A stretch of DNA of 32,486 nt. Origin: an uncultured Bacilli bacterium (GTDB lineage: Bacteria; Bacillota_I; Bacilli_A; RF39; UBA660). The notes beneath the pieces are model-generated. The model ran no database searches, was not told the origin of the DNA, and saw only the letters and a list, made by a program, of their open reading frames with translations. The position numbers were made by a program, and so were the translations under genes. The stretch is taken from NCBI GenBank assembly GCA_947589435.1, contig CANQBI010000018.1, positions 1 to 32,486 on the forward strand, in the 5' to 3' direction. Shown here in pieces: positions 17,222-25,566 of this stretch (positions are counted from its first letter, which is position 1; every line of letters starts with the position of its first letter).

Positions 17222-17479
17222 ATGAAATTAATATCTTATTATAATGAAATTGTTATGTATTATAGGATATATGCATTAGGTAGAATAAGTGGATGGGATA
17301 AAATAGGTCAAGCGTATAGTGATGAGGGTTTGGGTAAAATAATTGACATAGTAAATCCTAATCAATATTGTACAGTATTAGTTGTTAAGCACGATGATGT
17401 ACTTAATGCTGATATACCTGGTCCAGTCATTCAATTAGAAAAACCTATACAAAGGAAAAGGAAAAAGAGACAATATTAG
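17222..17479 (+). CDS. Small hypothetical protein
   Basis: 85-aa ORF, weak SD, followed by a terminator; no family recognised. Confidence 0.4.
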   Translation: MKLISYYNEIVMYYRIYALGRISGWDKIGQAYSDEGLGKIIDIVNPNQYCTVLVVKHDDVLNADIPGPVIQLEKPIQRKRKKRQY

Positions 17480-17500
17480 TTTCTTTTTCCTTTTTCTAAT
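17457..17500. terminator. Bidirectional terminator between convergent small genes
   Basis: AAGGAAAAAGAGAC..GTTTCTTTTTCCTTTTT. Confidence 0.6.
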
Positions 17501-17735
17501 TTCTTTTATATTCAAAAATATCCGTGATGTCACATTCTAAATAATCACACATCCTAGCAAGAACAGTTATGTCTATTCTTGCTAAGTCTCCAGTCATAAG
17601 TTTTTTAATTACTTTAAAATCAGTATTAGTATCACGCATTAATTTATTTATACTAATATTTTTCTTTTTAAGTATGTCTTCTAGTTTAAAATAATATTTT
17701 CCATTTTCAATTTTAATATAATTAACATTATTCAT
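17496..17735 (-). CDS. Cro/C1-type (XRE) HTH regulator
   Basis: LEDILKKKNISINKLMRDTNTDFKVIKKLMTGDLARIDITVLARMCDYLECDITDIFEYKRN. Confidence 0.85.
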   Translation of the reverse strand: MNNVNYIKIENGKYYFKLEDILKKKNISINKLMRDTNTDFKVIKKLMTGDLARIDITVLARMCDYLECDITDIFEYKRN

Positions 17736-17912
17736 TGTCTAACCCCATATAATTTATTTTAGCATTATAAAATATTAATAAAAATTGGTGGTTTACCCAT
17801 TGGATAATCAGCCAATATTCTAAAAATATTTATTATGTTAAGATTATTTTGAAAATAGAAAAATTTTTTATATGTTTTTTATATTAGGTATTTTAAACAC
17901 AAGAGGTGGGAT

Positions 17913-18611
17913 ATGATAAAAGAAAAACTAGACAATAAAACTTTAAAGAAAATATTATTTGGAATAATTATATTAATTCTTATAACTTTAATAAGTATCG
18001 CTATTAAAGATACTCATGCTTATTATAATAGTGAAATAGGACCAATTCCAATATTCACTGGTAAAGTAGGAAACTTTGCTGGTGAAGGAGAAAGTGTAAA
18101 AACAGGACCGCTTACAGATAAAGATACAGATGTAAATATAATTTTTTATACTCAAATGCCTGATAATCCCGATAAATATAAAGAAAGTAAATATGTACCA
18201 GCAAGTGGGTACGAATTAAATCATGAAAAATCAAATTGTTATCCAGCAACAGGAGGAGATGCAACTTATAAAGGTAATCAAGATAGTAGTTATTATACTA
18301 TACAAGAAGATGGAACTGTTCATATTGAATATGATGAGACAAAACCAACACAAGTAGTATGTCGATTATATTATGATAGAGATAAACTATCAGATGTAAT
18401 TATCTATGCTTATATAGAAGATAGCATGGGAGACAAAAAATATAATGACAAAACTTATAAATTAAATAATCAAGTACCAAGTGGTTACAATATGACGACT
18501 TATGAGTGTAAAAGTAAAACGGCAAATACAAAATTTACTTATGATACTGATGGATTTCATATAGATACTATAGGACCAGATACATGTTATGCCTATTTTA
18601 GTAAAAGTTAG
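17913..18611 (+). CDS. Exported surface protein with Cys-pair modules
   Basis: N-terminal TM/signal ...DTHAYYNSEIG; two C...C-x-x-Y-[FY] modules (..VVCRLYY, ..DTCYAYF). Confidence 0.55.
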   Translation: MIKEKLDNKTLKKILFGIIILILITLISIAIKDTHAYYNSEIGPIPIFTGKVGNFAGEGESVKTGPLTDKDTDVNIIFYTQMPDNPDKYKESKYVPASGYELNHEKSNCYPATGGDATYKGNQDSSYYTIQEDGTVHIEYDETKPTQVVCRLYYDRDKLSDVIIYAYIEDSMGDKKYNDKTYKLNNQVPSGYNMTTYECKSKTANTKFTYDTDGFHIDTIGPDTCYAYFSKS

Positions 18612-18622
18612 GAGTGAAAATA

Positions 18623-19789
18623 ATGAAAAGAAAGATATTAATTAGCTTAATAACAATATCTATATTATTGGAAGGAGTATTTATTTATCATTTGTTTAGT
18701 CCAACAAATAATAAAGAATTAGAAGAAGTAAATACTAAAGATTTATCAAGCAATGATAAATCTTTAGCAATAATGGTTCAAAATGAAGATGATAGCTGGG
18801 AAGAAGCAAAAGATAGAAGTAAATGGCCAAGCAAAGAAGATTACGGCTATATGGGAGCAGAATGTACTGATAGCGATGGAGCAAAAATAGATGTATCTAC
18901 TATTTTAAAGTTTGATTTAAATACATATCATGCCACAATAGATACTAAAAATAGTATTTATTGCACCTTATATTTTGCTAAAGGAAAACCATTATTACAA
19001 GCACTAGAAGAGACCAAAGGAACATCATTAAATTTATCTACAGTGGTAGATGGAATGTATAGATATAATGGAGCCTCAACCATTGTAAATAATAACTATA
19101 TATGTTTTGGAACAACTGACAAAGAAGAATGCTTAAATAAACCAGATACATATATGTATCGAATAATAGGGATAACAAGTGAGGATGATAATACAATAGG
19201 ATTAAAAAAAGACCAACTAAAGATAATAAAGGCAATCCCATCATCAGAAAACCAAGTGTGGGGTAGTGATTTTAAAAGCGATACAAAATGGGATTCATCA
19301 AAAGTAAAAACGGATTTAACATCATGGTACAATACAAATATAAAAAACAAACAGCCAAATGGAGCATATTGGGATAGTATGGTAACAAGTCAAAAATGGT
19401 ATAATGCTGACCAAAAAAGTAATCCAGGAAATGTAGAACTAAAAACAAGTCAAAGCGCAGCAAGTAAAGTTGCATTAATGTATGCATCAGACTTTAAAAA
19501 TGCTGGTGCTGGTACAAATTGTTGGCTTTTTATAAAAAACGGATGGAGCGGAAATCTTGTTCCAGCATTTGGTGAATTGACGTTAACTAGATATGGCTAT
19601 TACGATGGTGGTGACGCCTGGACATACTATGCGTGGTATGTGAGCCCGAGTGCCGTTCTGGATTGGGGTTATATAGACATTGAGTATTCGGTTCGCCCAG
19701 TCTTCTACCTTCAATCCGCAATAAATTTAACAGGTACAGGAAAATCGGATAATCCGTTTAGAATTAGAAGTATGAATAATGTTTCATAA
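18623..19789 (+). CDS. Exported surface protein with variable-looking aromatic-rich C-terminus (DUF6273-like / DGR-target-like)
   Basis: MKRKILISLITISILLEGVFIYHLF signal anchor; C-terminal TRYGYYDGGDAWTYYAWYVSPSAVLDWGYIDIEYSVRPVFYLQSAINLTGTGKSDNPFRI. Confidence 0.6.
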   Translation: MKRKILISLITISILLEGVFIYHLFSPTNNKELEEVNTKDLSSNDKSLAIMVQNEDDSWEEAKDRSKWPSKEDYGYMGAECTDSDGAKIDVSTILKFDLNTYHATIDTKNSIYCTLYFAKGKPLLQALEETKGTSLNLSTVVDGMYRYNGASTIVNNNYICFGTTDKEECLNKPDTYMYRIIGITSEDDNTIGLKKDQLKIIKAIPSSENQVWGSDFKSDTKWDSSKVKTDLTSWYNTNIKNKQPNGAYWDSMVTSQKWYNADQKSNPGNVELKTSQSAASKVALMYASDFKNAGAGTNCWLFIKNGWSGNLVPAFGELTLTRYGYYDGGDAWTYYAWYVSPSAVLDWGYIDIEYSVRPVFYLQSAINLTGTGKSDNPFRIRSMNNVS

Positions 19790-19837
19790 ATAATAAAACA
19801 AATAGTATAATATAGATAGGTAATCTTGATATAAGTG

Positions 19838-19962
19838 TTAGGTATGGCCTCAACAACAGCAATTATTGGGCGTGGTATGTGAATTCGGATGGCTCCTTGG
19901 GCTGGAATAATTACAATGTGAACAATACGCTTGCGGTTCGCCTTAAGCCTTCTATAACTTGA
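19838..19962 (+). repeat. Non-coding partial copy of the 3' end of the upstream gene; DGR template-repeat-like
   Basis: Conceptual translation VRYGLNNSNYWAWYVNSDGSLGWNNYNVNNTLAVRLKPSIT*; shares GCGTGGTATGTGA and CGGTTCGCC with 19587-19720; AAY-rich. Confidence 0.55.
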
Positions 19963-20038
19963 ATGAATATATGGCTATGGCTATATACTAGGGAAGATAG
20001 AAGACAAAGATTATCTAAGACTTTTAGTCTAAATTAAA

Positions 20039-20090
20039 AACGGAGATGATATATTTTACGAAATATATCTATTACTCCGTTATTTTTTAT
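20039..20090 (+). terminator. Strong terminator downstream of the template-like repeat
   Basis: AACGGAG..GATATATTT-TACG-AAATATATC..CTCCGTT then ATTTTTTA. Confidence 0.75.
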
Positions 20091-20233
20091 TTGCAATATA
20101 TTTACATTTGTCATTTACTTATTAATTTACATAATTTTTTCTTGAAAAATGTCAAATTTTACGCATAAAAAAATTTTTTAAAGAAATTTGCCTCTAAAAA
20201 AAGGAAATTCGATATTTTTTTACAATATTAATA

Positions 20234-20824
20234 GTGAAGGGAGAGAAAAGTCAAAACTTAAAAATTATGCAAACAAAAGAAAAATTAAAAAGTTATACCA
20301 ACATAAAAGAAGCCATTGAAGATTATGTTAAAGAAATTAAAAATAATTTTAAACCATGTGTTGTAATTAGAACTCACAAAAAGGAAGATTATACTAATGA
20401 ATTACAAACGACAATTTATAATAAAGCTAAGGAGGAATTTAAAAAGATTGGTAAAAACATCTTTTTAAATAATGGTGAAGAAATCTATGTATCTAACAGT
20501 GATATTAAAGAAAGCGTTGCTAAGATTGTTAGAAGTGATTATCAAAAGCAATTACTAACAGAACATTTAGAATTGTTTTCTAAATTAGATAAGATAATTG
20601 AAAATGGTAAATTGGTAACTAGTGCTTGTGAAACAAAGAATAGATGGCAAAATCAAAAATGGGATTATTATATAACTCCAATAAAAATTAATGGTCAAAA
20701 ATATATTGTGGAATTTGATACGGCAATTAAGTCTGAGGATAATAAAAAACATTTTCGCATTCAAAGAATATTTAAATTACAAGACATAAAAAAACAAACT
20801 GTTCCGACCGGTATGGTTGAGTAA
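20234..20824 (+). CDS. Hypothetical protein, possibly phage-type nuclease-fold domain (start uncertain: GTG 20234 or downstream ATG)
   Basis: ORF 196 aa; C-terminal WDYYITPIKINGQKYIVEFDTAIKSEDNKKHFRIQRI; weak family recognition. Confidence 0.5.
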   Translation: MKGEKSQNLKIMQTKEKLKSYTNIKEAIEDYVKEIKNNFKPCVVIRTHKKEDYTNELQTTIYNKAKEEFKKIGKNIFLNNGEEIYVSNSDIKESVAKIVRSDYQKQLLTEHLELFSKLDKIIENGKLVTSACETKNRWQNQKWDYYITPIKINGQKYIVEFDTAIKSEDNKKHFRIQRIFKLQDIKKQTVPTGMVE

Positions 20825-20863
20825 TCAACTATTAGACCGGTTTTAGGAACAATTTGTTTTCTA
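20788..20863 (-). ncRNA. sRNA C3 of a three-copy tandem family
   Basis: Promoter TTGACA (20898-20893)-17-TATTAT (20875-20870); AUAGAAAACAAAUUGUUCCUAAAACCGGUCUAAUAGUUGAUUACUCAACCAUACCGGUCGGAACAGUUUGU7. Confidence 0.7.
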
Positions 20864-20915
20864 TAAATAATAATACCATAAATGATACGTATTGTCAACA
20901 AGAAAATTGACTTGC

Positions 20916-20985
20916 AAAAAAACAGGTTGCTGCGACCGTTCTTCTGAATAAATCAGCGAGTCGGTTTGCAAAACAACCTGTTTCT
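20916..20985 (-). ncRNA. sRNA C2 of a three-copy tandem family
   Basis: Promoter TTGATA (21020-21015)-17-TACAAT (20997-20992); AGAAACAGGUUGUUUUGCAAACCGACUCGCUGAUUUAUUCAGAAGAACGGUCGCAGCAACCUGU7. Confidence 0.7.
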
Positions 20986-21023
20986 ATATCAATTGTATCA
21001 TAAAAGAAGTGCTATATCAATAT

Positions 21024-21096
21024 AAAAAACGGAGCACTTCGACCGGCAGGGTTGTATAACAACTCGATCTCCGGTTTTTGAAATGCTTCGTTTCTA
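21024..21096 (-). ncRNA. sRNA C1 of a three-copy tandem family
   Basis: Promoter TTGACA (21131-21126)-17-TATTGT (21108-21103); AGAAACGAAGCAUUUCAAAAACCGGAGAUCGAGUUGUUAUACAACCCUGCCGGUCGAAGUGCUCCGU6. Confidence 0.7.
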
Positions 21097-21213
21097 CAAA
21101 TAACAATATCATAAAAGATACGTATTGTCAACATAAATAAAACGAGTAAATTATTTTTAAGTTTTTTAAAAATTTTATAGTCTTTTTAAAAGTAATAAGG
21201 TATAATAAAAACT

Positions 21214-23409
21214 ATGAAGTTAATTGGTAAAATAAAAAGTACAATTTTTTATAATGAAACAAATGGGTATTTAGTTGCTCTTTTTAAAGTTAGTAAAAAT
21301 TCTTTGGTAGATAAAGAAATCTTAAAGAAAAGTATTACGATAACAGGTAATTTTTTAGATTTAAAATTAGAAACTAATGTGGAAATTGAAGGGGAATTTA
21401 TTAATCATGAAAAGTTTGGTAAACAATTTAATGTTAAAAGTTATGAATATATTTTACCAAAAGAAAATGATGATATAGTTGAGTTTTTAAGTAGTAGTTT
21501 TGTTAAAGGTTGTGGGAAAAAAACGGCCTTAAAAATAGTGGAAGTTTATGGTAGTGATAGTTTAAATATTATTAAAGAAAATAAATTTGCTTTAGATAAT
21601 ATCGAAGGTATGACGGATGTTAAAAGAGATAAGATATATGAATCACTTGTTAATTATTCTAAAACATCTGATATTATTTTGAAATTAAAAAACTTAGGTT
21701 TTTCGATTGAAGAAGCTGGCAGAATTTATAGTAAATATAAAGAGAATATTAAAGATATCGTGGATAACAATATTTATTTATTAAATGAAATAATTGATTT
21801 TAAAAGACTGGATAATATATTTTTAAATAATTATAGTGATAAGTATGATAAAAGAAGAGTTAAAGCTTGTACTCTTGAAGTAATGAAAATGATTTCTTTA
21901 AATAGAGGAGATATTTATTATGAAAAAGAAGTTGTTTTTGAATATTTAATGCGCATCTTTAGTATTGGTATTGATTATGAACTTTTTAATAGTTATTTAG
22001 AGGAATTAGAAAATGAAATGTTTATAGTTATAGATAATAATAAAGTTTATTTAGGGGAGTATTATGCATCCGAAAAAGATATTAGTGAGTTATTATATAA
22101 AATAAGTGATAAAAAAATTAAAAAAATAGATTATAGTGAAAAGATTAAGAAGTTAGAAGAAAAGTTAAAGATAACTTATAATGATGATCAAAAGAGGGCG
22201 ATTAGTGAAGCCTTAAATAATAATATAACCATTATAAGTGGGGGACCGGGAACTGGTAAAACTACGATTATTAATGCGATAGTTAAATTATATATTGAAA
22301 CTAATAGATTAAGTAATTTAGAAGTAATTGAACAAATTGCCCTTTTGGCTCCAACGGGGAGAGCTAGTAAAAAGATGAGTACCTCAACAGGACTTCCCGC
22401 CTCTACTATCCATAGGTATTTAAAATGGAATAAAGATTTAAATGCCTTTGGCATAAATGAGAACAATAAAAATTTTCAAAAATTAATTATTGTGGATGAA
22501 GTAAGTATGATTGATTCCATGCTTTTAGCATCCTTACTTAAAGGCTTACATAGTTATGTGAAACTTATTTTAGTCGGAGATGCTTTTCAACTTCCTTCAG
22601 TATCAGCAGGTCTTGTTTTACAAGATTTAATCGATAGTGATTTATTTAACTTTGTTCCTTTAGAATATATTTATCGTCAAAGTGATAATTCTTATATTCC
22701 ATATTTAGCCAGAGAAATCAAAAATAAAGATTTGAGTGAAAGTTTTACTCTAAAAAAAGATGATTATAATTTTTTAGTAACCGATACTCATAGTATTTCC
22801 AAAACAATTAAAAAGATTGTCGAAGAAGGTCTTAAAAAAGGTTATGATGAAAACCGATTACAAGTCTTGTGTCCGATGTATAAGGGTGAAAATGGCATTG
22901 ATAATTTAAACCAAATTTTAGCGAAAGTCTTTAATCCAGACCGAGGACAAAGAACCATTACATATGGGGATGTCGTATATAGGGAAGGTGATAAAGTATT
23001 GCAACTTGCGAATAACGCGGATAATTTTGTTTTTAATGGGGATATTGGTTTTATTAAAAGTATTGCCACGATTGGAAGTCCTTATAAAAAAGAAGTTGTA
23101 ACGATTGATTTTGATGGTAATTTAGTCATGTATAATAAAAAAGATTTAAAAAACATTAAACATGCTTATGCCATATCAATCCATAAAAGTCAAGGTAGTG
23201 AATTTGACCATGTTATTATGCCCATTTGTTATCAATTTGCTCCGATGCTTTATAATAAAATATTATATACGGGCGTAAGTAGGGCAAAAAAAAGTTTAAT
23301 TATTATTGGCGATGCAGCGGCCTTCTATAAAGGGGTATTTAATGATTATAGTACCTACAGAAAAACCACTTTAAAAGAAAGATTATTAGAGACTTTTATA
23401 CATAATTAA
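21214..23409 (+). CDS. recD2: RecD2-type ATP-dependent DNA helicase
   Basis: ISGGPGTGKTTIINAIV (Walker A), LLAPTGRASKKMSTSTGLPASTIHR, IVDEVSMID, YAISIHKSQGSEFDHVIMP; N-terminal OB/HhH region. Confidence 0.95.
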   Translation: MKLIGKIKSTIFYNETNGYLVALFKVSKNSLVDKEILKKSITITGNFLDLKLETNVEIEGEFINHEKFGKQFNVKSYEYILPKENDDIVEFLSSSFVKGCGKKTALKIVEVYGSDSLNIIKENKFALDNIEGMTDVKRDKIYESLVNYSKTSDIILKLKNLGFSIEEAGRIYSKYKENIKDIVDNNIYLLNEIIDFKRLDNIFLNNYSDKYDKRRVKACTLEVMKMISLNRGDIYYEKEVVFEYLMRIFSIGIDYELFNSYLEELENEMFIVIDNNKVYLGEYYASEKDISELLYKISDKKIKKIDYSEKIKKLEEKLKITYNDDQKRAISEALNNNITIISGGPGTGKTTIINAIVKLYIETNRLSNLEVIEQIALLAPTGRASKKMSTSTGLPASTIHRYLKWNKDLNAFGINENNKNFQKLIIVDEVSMIDSMLLASLLKGLHSYVKLILVGDAFQLPSVSAGLVLQDLIDSDLFNFVPLEYIYRQSDNSYIPYLAREIKNKDLSESFTLKKDDYNFLVTDTHSISKTIKKIVEEGLKKGYDENRLQVLCPMYKGENGIDNLNQILAKVFNPDRGQRTITYGDVVYREGDKVLQLANNADNFVFNGDIGFIKSIATIGSPYKKEVVTIDFDGNLVMYNKKDLKNIKHAYAISIHKSQGSEFDHVIMPICYQFAPMLYNKILYTGVSRAKKSLIIIGDAAAFYKGVFNDYSTYRKTTLKERLLETFIHN

Positions 23410-23444
23410 AAATATTTATTCCATACTAACTATAGAGGTGGATA

Positions 23445-23537
23445 ATGAAAAAAATGAGTTTAATAGTTCCAATTGCTCTTGGTGGTGTTATGGGAATGGG
23501 AGCTTATATTTTAATGAATCAAAATACCAAAAGTTAA
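23445..23537 (+). pseudogene. Small ORF MKKMSLIVPIALGGVMGMGAYILMNQNTKS, probably frameshifted from a longer (~49 aa) protein continuing to about 23592
   Basis: Good SD (AGAGGTGG); alternative frame after AAAA run reads KVKADKLINNLLDKANDMTK*. Confidence 0.45.
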
Positions 23538-23591
23538 AGCTGATAAACTAATTAATAATTTATTAGATAAAGCTAATGATATGACAAAGTA

Positions 23592-23617
23592 AGCACAAAA
23601 AGTGCTTATTTTTGTCT
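23592..23617 (+). terminator. Terminator
   Basis: AAGCACAAAAAGTGCTTATTTTTGT. Confidence 0.7.
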
Positions 23618-23683
23618 AATATAATTAAATTTAATAGTTTATTAAATATTATTATAGTATAATTGTAATAGAGGTGATGATTT

Positions 23684-24808
23684 GTGAAAGGCAAATTAGA
23701 AAAAGATATTAATACTAATGATGTTAATGAAGTTTTATCTTTAACTAAAAAAATCTTAAAAATTCTTTATTTTGTTTTTATTGCTTGTTTAATTTTAGCC
23801 GTTATTATTGCGATTAAGCAACTTAAAATAATGCCTATTTTTACAGATTTATTAAAAGTTATTAGTCCGTTCTTTATTGGTTTTGTCATTGCTTGGCTTT
23901 TAAGACCAATAACTATTAAGGTAAGTCAAAAGATTAAAAATAATACTTTAAGTGCCATAATGGTATTTTCTGCTTTTGTTTTAATCTTATTTGGCATAAT
24001 GTATATTTTTATTCCAACTGTTTATAACGAAGTAAATGAGTTAGTTGGTTTAATTCCAGGATTTGTCGAAAGTATTACGCAAAATATTAATAATCTCTTT
24101 AAAAGCTTAGCCGAGAATGGTTTAAATTTAGGGGATTTCCAAGCCAAATTATTAAGTGAAATTACCACTTTTGGTACGGATTTTGCGAAAACTTTACCAA
24201 ATACCATTATTAATTTTATTGTGGGTCTATTTAGTGGAGTTGGAACATTTTTAATGAGTTTAATTATCGGTATTTATCTTTTAATTGATTATGATAATAT
24301 CGGTGAACATATTAAAAAGTTAATTCCGAATAAATTTAAAAAAGATGTCATTAATCTTTCAAATAGGATGGGTACGGAGGTTAGAAAATGTGTTAATGGA
24401 ACTTTCTTAGTAGCCTTAGTCGTTCTTATATGTGATTCCATTGGTTTTGCTTTAGTAGGTTTAAATGCTCCCATATTATTTGGTTTATTTTGTGGACTTA
24501 CCGATTTAATACCTTTTATTGGACCATATATTGGCGGAGCAGCCGCGGTTATTGTGGGTCTTACCCAATCTCCATTAATAGGTATTGGAACGCTTATTAT
24601 TTGTGTCATTGTTCAAATATTTGAAAATTATATTTTACAACCAATTATTATGAGTAAAGCTAGTCAAACACATCCGGTGGCTATTATTATTGCCCTTCTA
24701 GTCTTTGGTCATTTCTTTGGTATCATCGGTATGATTTTAGCGGCCCCAATCTTGACAATTGCAAGAGTATTATATACATTTACAAAAGAAAAACTAGAAA
24801 ATAAGTAA
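23684..24808 (+). CDS. AI-2E family transporter (GTG start)
   Basis: Multi-pass; FFIGFVIAWLLRPI.., GLTDLIPFIGPYIGGAAAVIVGL, QIFENYILQPIIMSKASQTHPVAIIIALLVFGHFFGIIGMILAAPI. Confidence 0.9.
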   Translation: MKGKLEKDINTNDVNEVLSLTKKILKILYFVFIACLILAVIIAIKQLKIMPIFTDLLKVISPFFIGFVIAWLLRPITIKVSQKIKNNTLSAIMVFSAFVLILFGIMYIFIPTVYNEVNELVGLIPGFVESITQNINNLFKSLAENGLNLGDFQAKLLSEITTFGTDFAKTLPNTIINFIVGLFSGVGTFLMSLIIGIYLLIDYDNIGEHIKKLIPNKFKKDVINLSNRMGTEVRKCVNGTFLVALVVLICDSIGFALVGLNAPILFGLFCGLTDLIPFIGPYIGGAAAVIVGLTQSPLIGIGTLIICVIVQIFENYILQPIIMSKASQTHPVAIIIALLVFGHFFGIIGMILAAPILTIARVLYTFTKEKLENK

Positions 24809-24829
24809 AAAGTATGATATATTAATTTT

Positions 24830-25018
24830 GTAATCAATGCGAAAAGATGTTATTTAAGACATTTTTAAAGAGAGTTAGTGGTTGGTGAAAACTAATAAAT
24901 GGTTTAAATAATTGCTCCTTTTTAAGATTAATCGGTAAAATAAATCGTTAACAATTAAATAAGTAAAACAAAGGATGGTACCGTCTATATAGACTCCTTT
25001 TAGTACCATTCTTTTTAT
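24830..25018 (+). promoter_or_regulatory. T-box leader, Ala-specific (specifier GCT at about 24914-24916)
   Basis: AAAGAGAGTTAGTGG stem I features, AAGGATGGTACCG T-box motif (24971-24983), ATGGTAC..GTACCATTCTTTTT terminator; TGGT matches tRNA-Ala 3' ACCA. Confidence 0.88.
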
Positions 25019-25041
25019 TTTAATAAGAAAGGAAGAGGAAA

Positions 25042-25566
25042 ATGCGAATATTTTTAATTGCTGGTAAAGCGGGAAGTGGTAAAGGAGAGGTAGCTAAATT
25101 AATTAAAGAATACTATATTTATAAGTTACAAAGTTGTGTTATTACGGAATATAGTAAGAATTTAAAATTGCTTGCTCAAGAGTTATCTGATTGGGATGGG
25201 AACCCTAATACGAAACCAAGAAAGTATTTACAAGAACTTGGAGATAAAATAAGAGAAATTGATTCTAAATACTTTATTCGTCACATTCTTGATGATTTAA
25301 AAATCTATGAAACAATGACGGATAATGTTGTCGTATGTGGGGCGAGATTCCCTGAAGAAATTGAAGATATAAAACTAAACTATGATAATGTTTATGTTAT
25401 TTGTGTCGAAAATCAATTTAGTAAAAGTAATTTAACGCTTGAAGAACAAGCGCATATATCAGAAACGGCCTTAGATTCTTATGCGGAATTTGATTATATT
25501 GTGGCAAATGATGATATAAGTGTTTTAAAAGATAAAATATTTAAATATTTGGAAGGATTAGAATAA
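25042..25566 (+). CDS. P-loop nucleoside monophosphate kinase-like protein
   Basis: IAGKAGSGKGEVAKLIKEYY Walker A; (d)NMP/dephospho-CoA-kinase-like length. Confidence 0.65.
   Translation: MRIFLIAGKAGSGKGEVAKLIKEYYIYKLQSCVITEYSKNLKLLAQELSDWDGNPNTKPRKYLQELGDKIREIDSKYFIRHILDDLKIYETMTDNVVVCGARFPEEIEDIKLNYDNVYVICVENQFSKSNLTLEEQAHISETALDSYAEFDYIVANDDISVLKDKIFKYLEGLE

Noticed and set aside
19038-19487. Minus-strand ORFs inside the surface protein gene (19038-19244, 19096-19350, 19272-19487)
   Set aside because: They are antisense to a well-supported CDS, mutually overlapping, have no SD, and their composition reflects the opposite strand.
19587-19962. A strict in-window TR/VR pair with adenine-specific mutagenesis
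   Set aside because: Hand alignment shows a 6-nt length difference and many non-A substitutions (e.g. TGG to TAT, TCG to CCG), so this VR was not copied from this repeat in its present form. Kept only as a template-like candidate.
22188-24609. Minus-strand ORFs antisense to recD2 and the AI-2E gene (22188-22466, 22842-23069, 24022-24207, 24289-24609)
   Set aside because: They are shadow ORFs opposite strongly recognised conserved genes.
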